A stretch of DNA of 64,000 bases from assembly GCA_963969395.1 (NCBI GenBank), contig OZ017795.1, positions 37,553,063-37,617,062 of the forward strand, written 5' to 3'. Position numbers and translations under genes: made by a program. Below, in pieces: positions 61,819-64,000 of the stretch (within the stretch, counting starts at the first letter, position 1; every line of letters starts with the position of its first letter). Below the pieces are notes generated by a model, which worked only from the letters and a program-made list of their open reading frames with translations, was not told the DNA's origin and did no database searches. Source of the stretch: Pseudoscleropodium purum. Taxonomy: Eukaryota; Streptophyta; Bryopsida; Hypnales; Brachytheciaceae.

Positions 61819-62065
61819 AGTTCTAGAATAAACTAAAAATCCAATGCAAAGGTCAACAAGTGCATTTAAAGCCTAAAACAAGGTAGATGTCGTACTCATA
61901 TCATCGTAAGTCATTTGTACGTAGTTGTAGAATAGAATAAAAATCTAATGCAAAGGTCAATAAGTGCATTCAAAGCTTAAAACAAGATAGATGCCATACT
62001 GACATCATTGTAAGTTGCTTATGCGAAGTTCTAAATTATGCTAAAAGAATCTCATGGTAAAGTCA
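61819..62065. repeat. 104-bp tandem repeat, about 2.4 copies
   Basis: Copies start at 61819, 61923 and 62027 with AGTT(C/G)TAGAATA and contain AATGCAAAGGTCAA(C/T)AAGTG and AAAACAAG(G/A)TAGATG. The third copy is partial and more diverged. Confidence 0.8.
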
Positions 62066-64000
62066 ACAATAGCATCTTGTCAATATTTATACTATGTTGA
62101 GACTATAGAAAAATAGTAGCCCAAAAAAAATTAGAAATAGAGATAGAAAAATAAAATAGGAATTAGAATATAGAGTGAAGTTTCACTCAAAATTGTATAT
62201 GTAGCAAATTAGTGGTACATAGAAACCTCAAATTCTTCAAAATAGAACTTGAAAGACCACCCAATAGCATTTATCTTAAAATGTGGGACAATGGAACTGT
62301 GAGGGAGGTTGACATTGATGTATGTCACTAAATTCTTCTTTTCCTTTTCAAAACATCTTAATTAGTAAGCTTTAATTAAGGTCAAGGACTAGAAGTAAGT
62401 CAAACTACTTAGAACTAAATTTAGATCAGATTTAAGTTTAGAATCCTATAGAAAAGATCTAGAGCTTTCCAAAATCCTAAAGTAGGCCCAATTCAGAGTT
62501 AAAACAAAGAAGTTAAAAGGAAATGAAGTTTAGAACCCAAGATGGATGAAACTTAAAAGTTTTCATACACAAGGAACAAGAATAGAAAATTATGCAAGAT
62601 TAAAAATTTAAAAGTCAAAAATGAAAATAGAAGTAGATTTTGAATTGTAGGTTGATAGAAAATAGTGGATGAAGTTTTGAAAAATTGATTAGCAATAAAA
62701 CTTCATCCACTCATAATTTTCACTAGAAAGGCTCAAATCTAAAGTTCTTTAGCAATCTAGATAGGTGATCTTAGAATTTACAAGAAACCAAATTTCAAAG
62801 CCTAAAAATAATAAATTAGCAAAAAAAATTCCTAACTTTAAAAATGAAGTAAGAAGTACATTAGAATCTTTTGAAGACAATTAAGCAGAAACTTAAAATT
62901 AGTATTTGATAGAAGGAACTTAGAAAGTCCATAACTACTTCAATCTTAAGAAAATACATAAAACTCCAATAGCTATAGAAGGATGAAATAGTAGGCTAAA
63001 TTTGGATGAAAAGTTAAAAAAAAATAACCAATAGAAGCCAAATGTGAGCTTAAGATAGATTTCAATATCCTAAGTACTTTGAAATTTTTTCAAATGAAGT
63101 TAAAATAGGAAATTAACGCAAAATCATGGATGAAATTTGATGAACCAAGTAGCAGTCAAAACTTCATCCGCCCATAACTTTGGCTAGGATAATTATTTAG
63201 GATCGAATTTTATATTTTTGTAAAGGGAAAAAAATCTCTAAAAGCTTAAGTTATTACTTTCGGTTTATCTTATCTTGCATAAAAAACCACAACAGTGAAG
63301 TTCATTTGGCCAATACCTTAATACTTATATTTGACAAATACTTTTTGGTTGTTTTTGCACATTTGAGTATACTAAGGCACTCTAAAAATATTCATTGCTT
63401 GAAAGCATAGTAGAACAACACCTAGGCACCCAACTTAGTTCAAAAAGCCCATGAATTAAAAAGAACTTGATTGTATTTGGTTATTTATGAAGGGTGGGTA
63501 AATAAATGCTCATAATAAAATATCTTCTAAAATTAAAATTTGTACCCTTCACCTTCTAACTCAACCAAAAAACTTTGTAACCAATTTCTACCTTGATTAC
63601 AGACTTTCAAAGACTATGTCTTTCATTGAAATTGAATTGTGCGCTTTTGAACTCTTCACTAATCTGCAAAATTTCTCAATTGATTTTTAACTTGAAATAG
63701 GCTACCTATGACTTGCACATACCACACTCAATGATATATATGCTCAAATGTCAATAAATTCTCTATAGTTTAAGAGACAAGGTGGACATTCACTATCTTC
63801 AATAAAAAAAACTGCAATTTCTAAAAGTCAGCTAGCGTCTCAAGCTCAATTGCTTGTAATGTCAAGAAATCAAAATTCAATTTCTATCTTTTCATGCAAA
63901 AAGAAACAAACCACAGTTGACTCCAATTTTGGGATCTGCAAATTGCCCCCACAATGAAAACCCCTGCACGAAACACAAATGCATTGATTTGATGACAACT
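62066..64000. other. AT-rich intergenic DNA to the window end
   Basis: A-rich on the plus strand, no supported gene. The only structure seen is the repeat pair at 62640-63200. Confidence 0.45.
62640..63200. repeat. Two related segments with short inverted repeats
   Basis: Around 62665-62725 and 63128-63190 the same layout appears: GGATGAA(G/A)TTT, about 20 bases, AAAACTTCATCC(A/G)C(T/C)C, ATAA(T/C)TTT and CTAG. The first copy can form a hairpin through GGATGAAGTTTT and AAAACTTCATCC. Confidence 0.6.

Overview
The window is nuclear DNA of a land plant with a large, AT-rich, repeat-dense genome. Reasons: GT-AG introns, three clearly plant-type proteins, plant DNA-transposon families and long gene-free AT-rich stretches. 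The decayed element at 30-41 kb looks like families I associate with mosses, lycophytes, ferns and gymnosperms rather than flowering plants. I cannot name the species.

Three genes look intact. (1) 14.6-16.8 kb, minus: a five-exon gene whose splice phases join into a 215-residue, Pro/Ser/Gly-rich protein of unknown function with a basic C-terminal block. (2) 26.1-28.9 kb, minus: a three-exon SEC12-like/PHF1-like WD40 protein of 404 residues with a C-terminal membrane anchor, expected to act in COPII export from the ER. (3) 50.8-52.0 kb, plus: an intronless 422-residue BTB/POZ protein, probably a CUL3 adaptor. Base composition rises and low-complexity falls around each of these, unlike the DNA between them.

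The rest is mostly repeats. 1-13.8 kb: AT-rich DNA with one decayed minus-strand ORF (1.6-3.1 kb) and small tandem repeats. 17-23 kb: three members of one MITE family, one of them dated by an empty site at 8.9 kb, plus a 393-bp foldback. 43.4-48.1 kb: a 4.7-kb non-autonomous CACTA element with a 3-bp target duplication. 60.77-61.08 kb: a GC-rich 314-bp hAT-type MITE with a perfect 8-bp duplication. 54.3-56.2 kb: a degenerate array of CCAATTGG-like words.

The most interesting region is 30.3-41.2 kb. Two 48-bp terminal inverted repeats (35/48 identical) bound a decayed element of about 10.9 kb. On the plus strand it carries a transposase pseudogene with zinc-binding N-terminal cysteines, a DDE/RNase H-like core and a SWIM zinc finger. 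On the minus strand it carries a multi-exon pseudogene whose exons read, in order, like a ParB-type domain (GR...VEEDV; WDGNHR) followed by a beta-class DNA methyltransferase (GLILD; KPGDVVLD; VAFES...EIF). The first intron of that gene holds ten copies of a near-perfect 20-bp palindrome (consensus TGACCTCGTTAACGAGGTCA) at a regular 114-116 bp spacing. A transposon that brings a ParB-methyltransferase fusion and an iteron-like palindromic array is, as far as I know, not a standard plant element. The protein assignments come from motif reading only.
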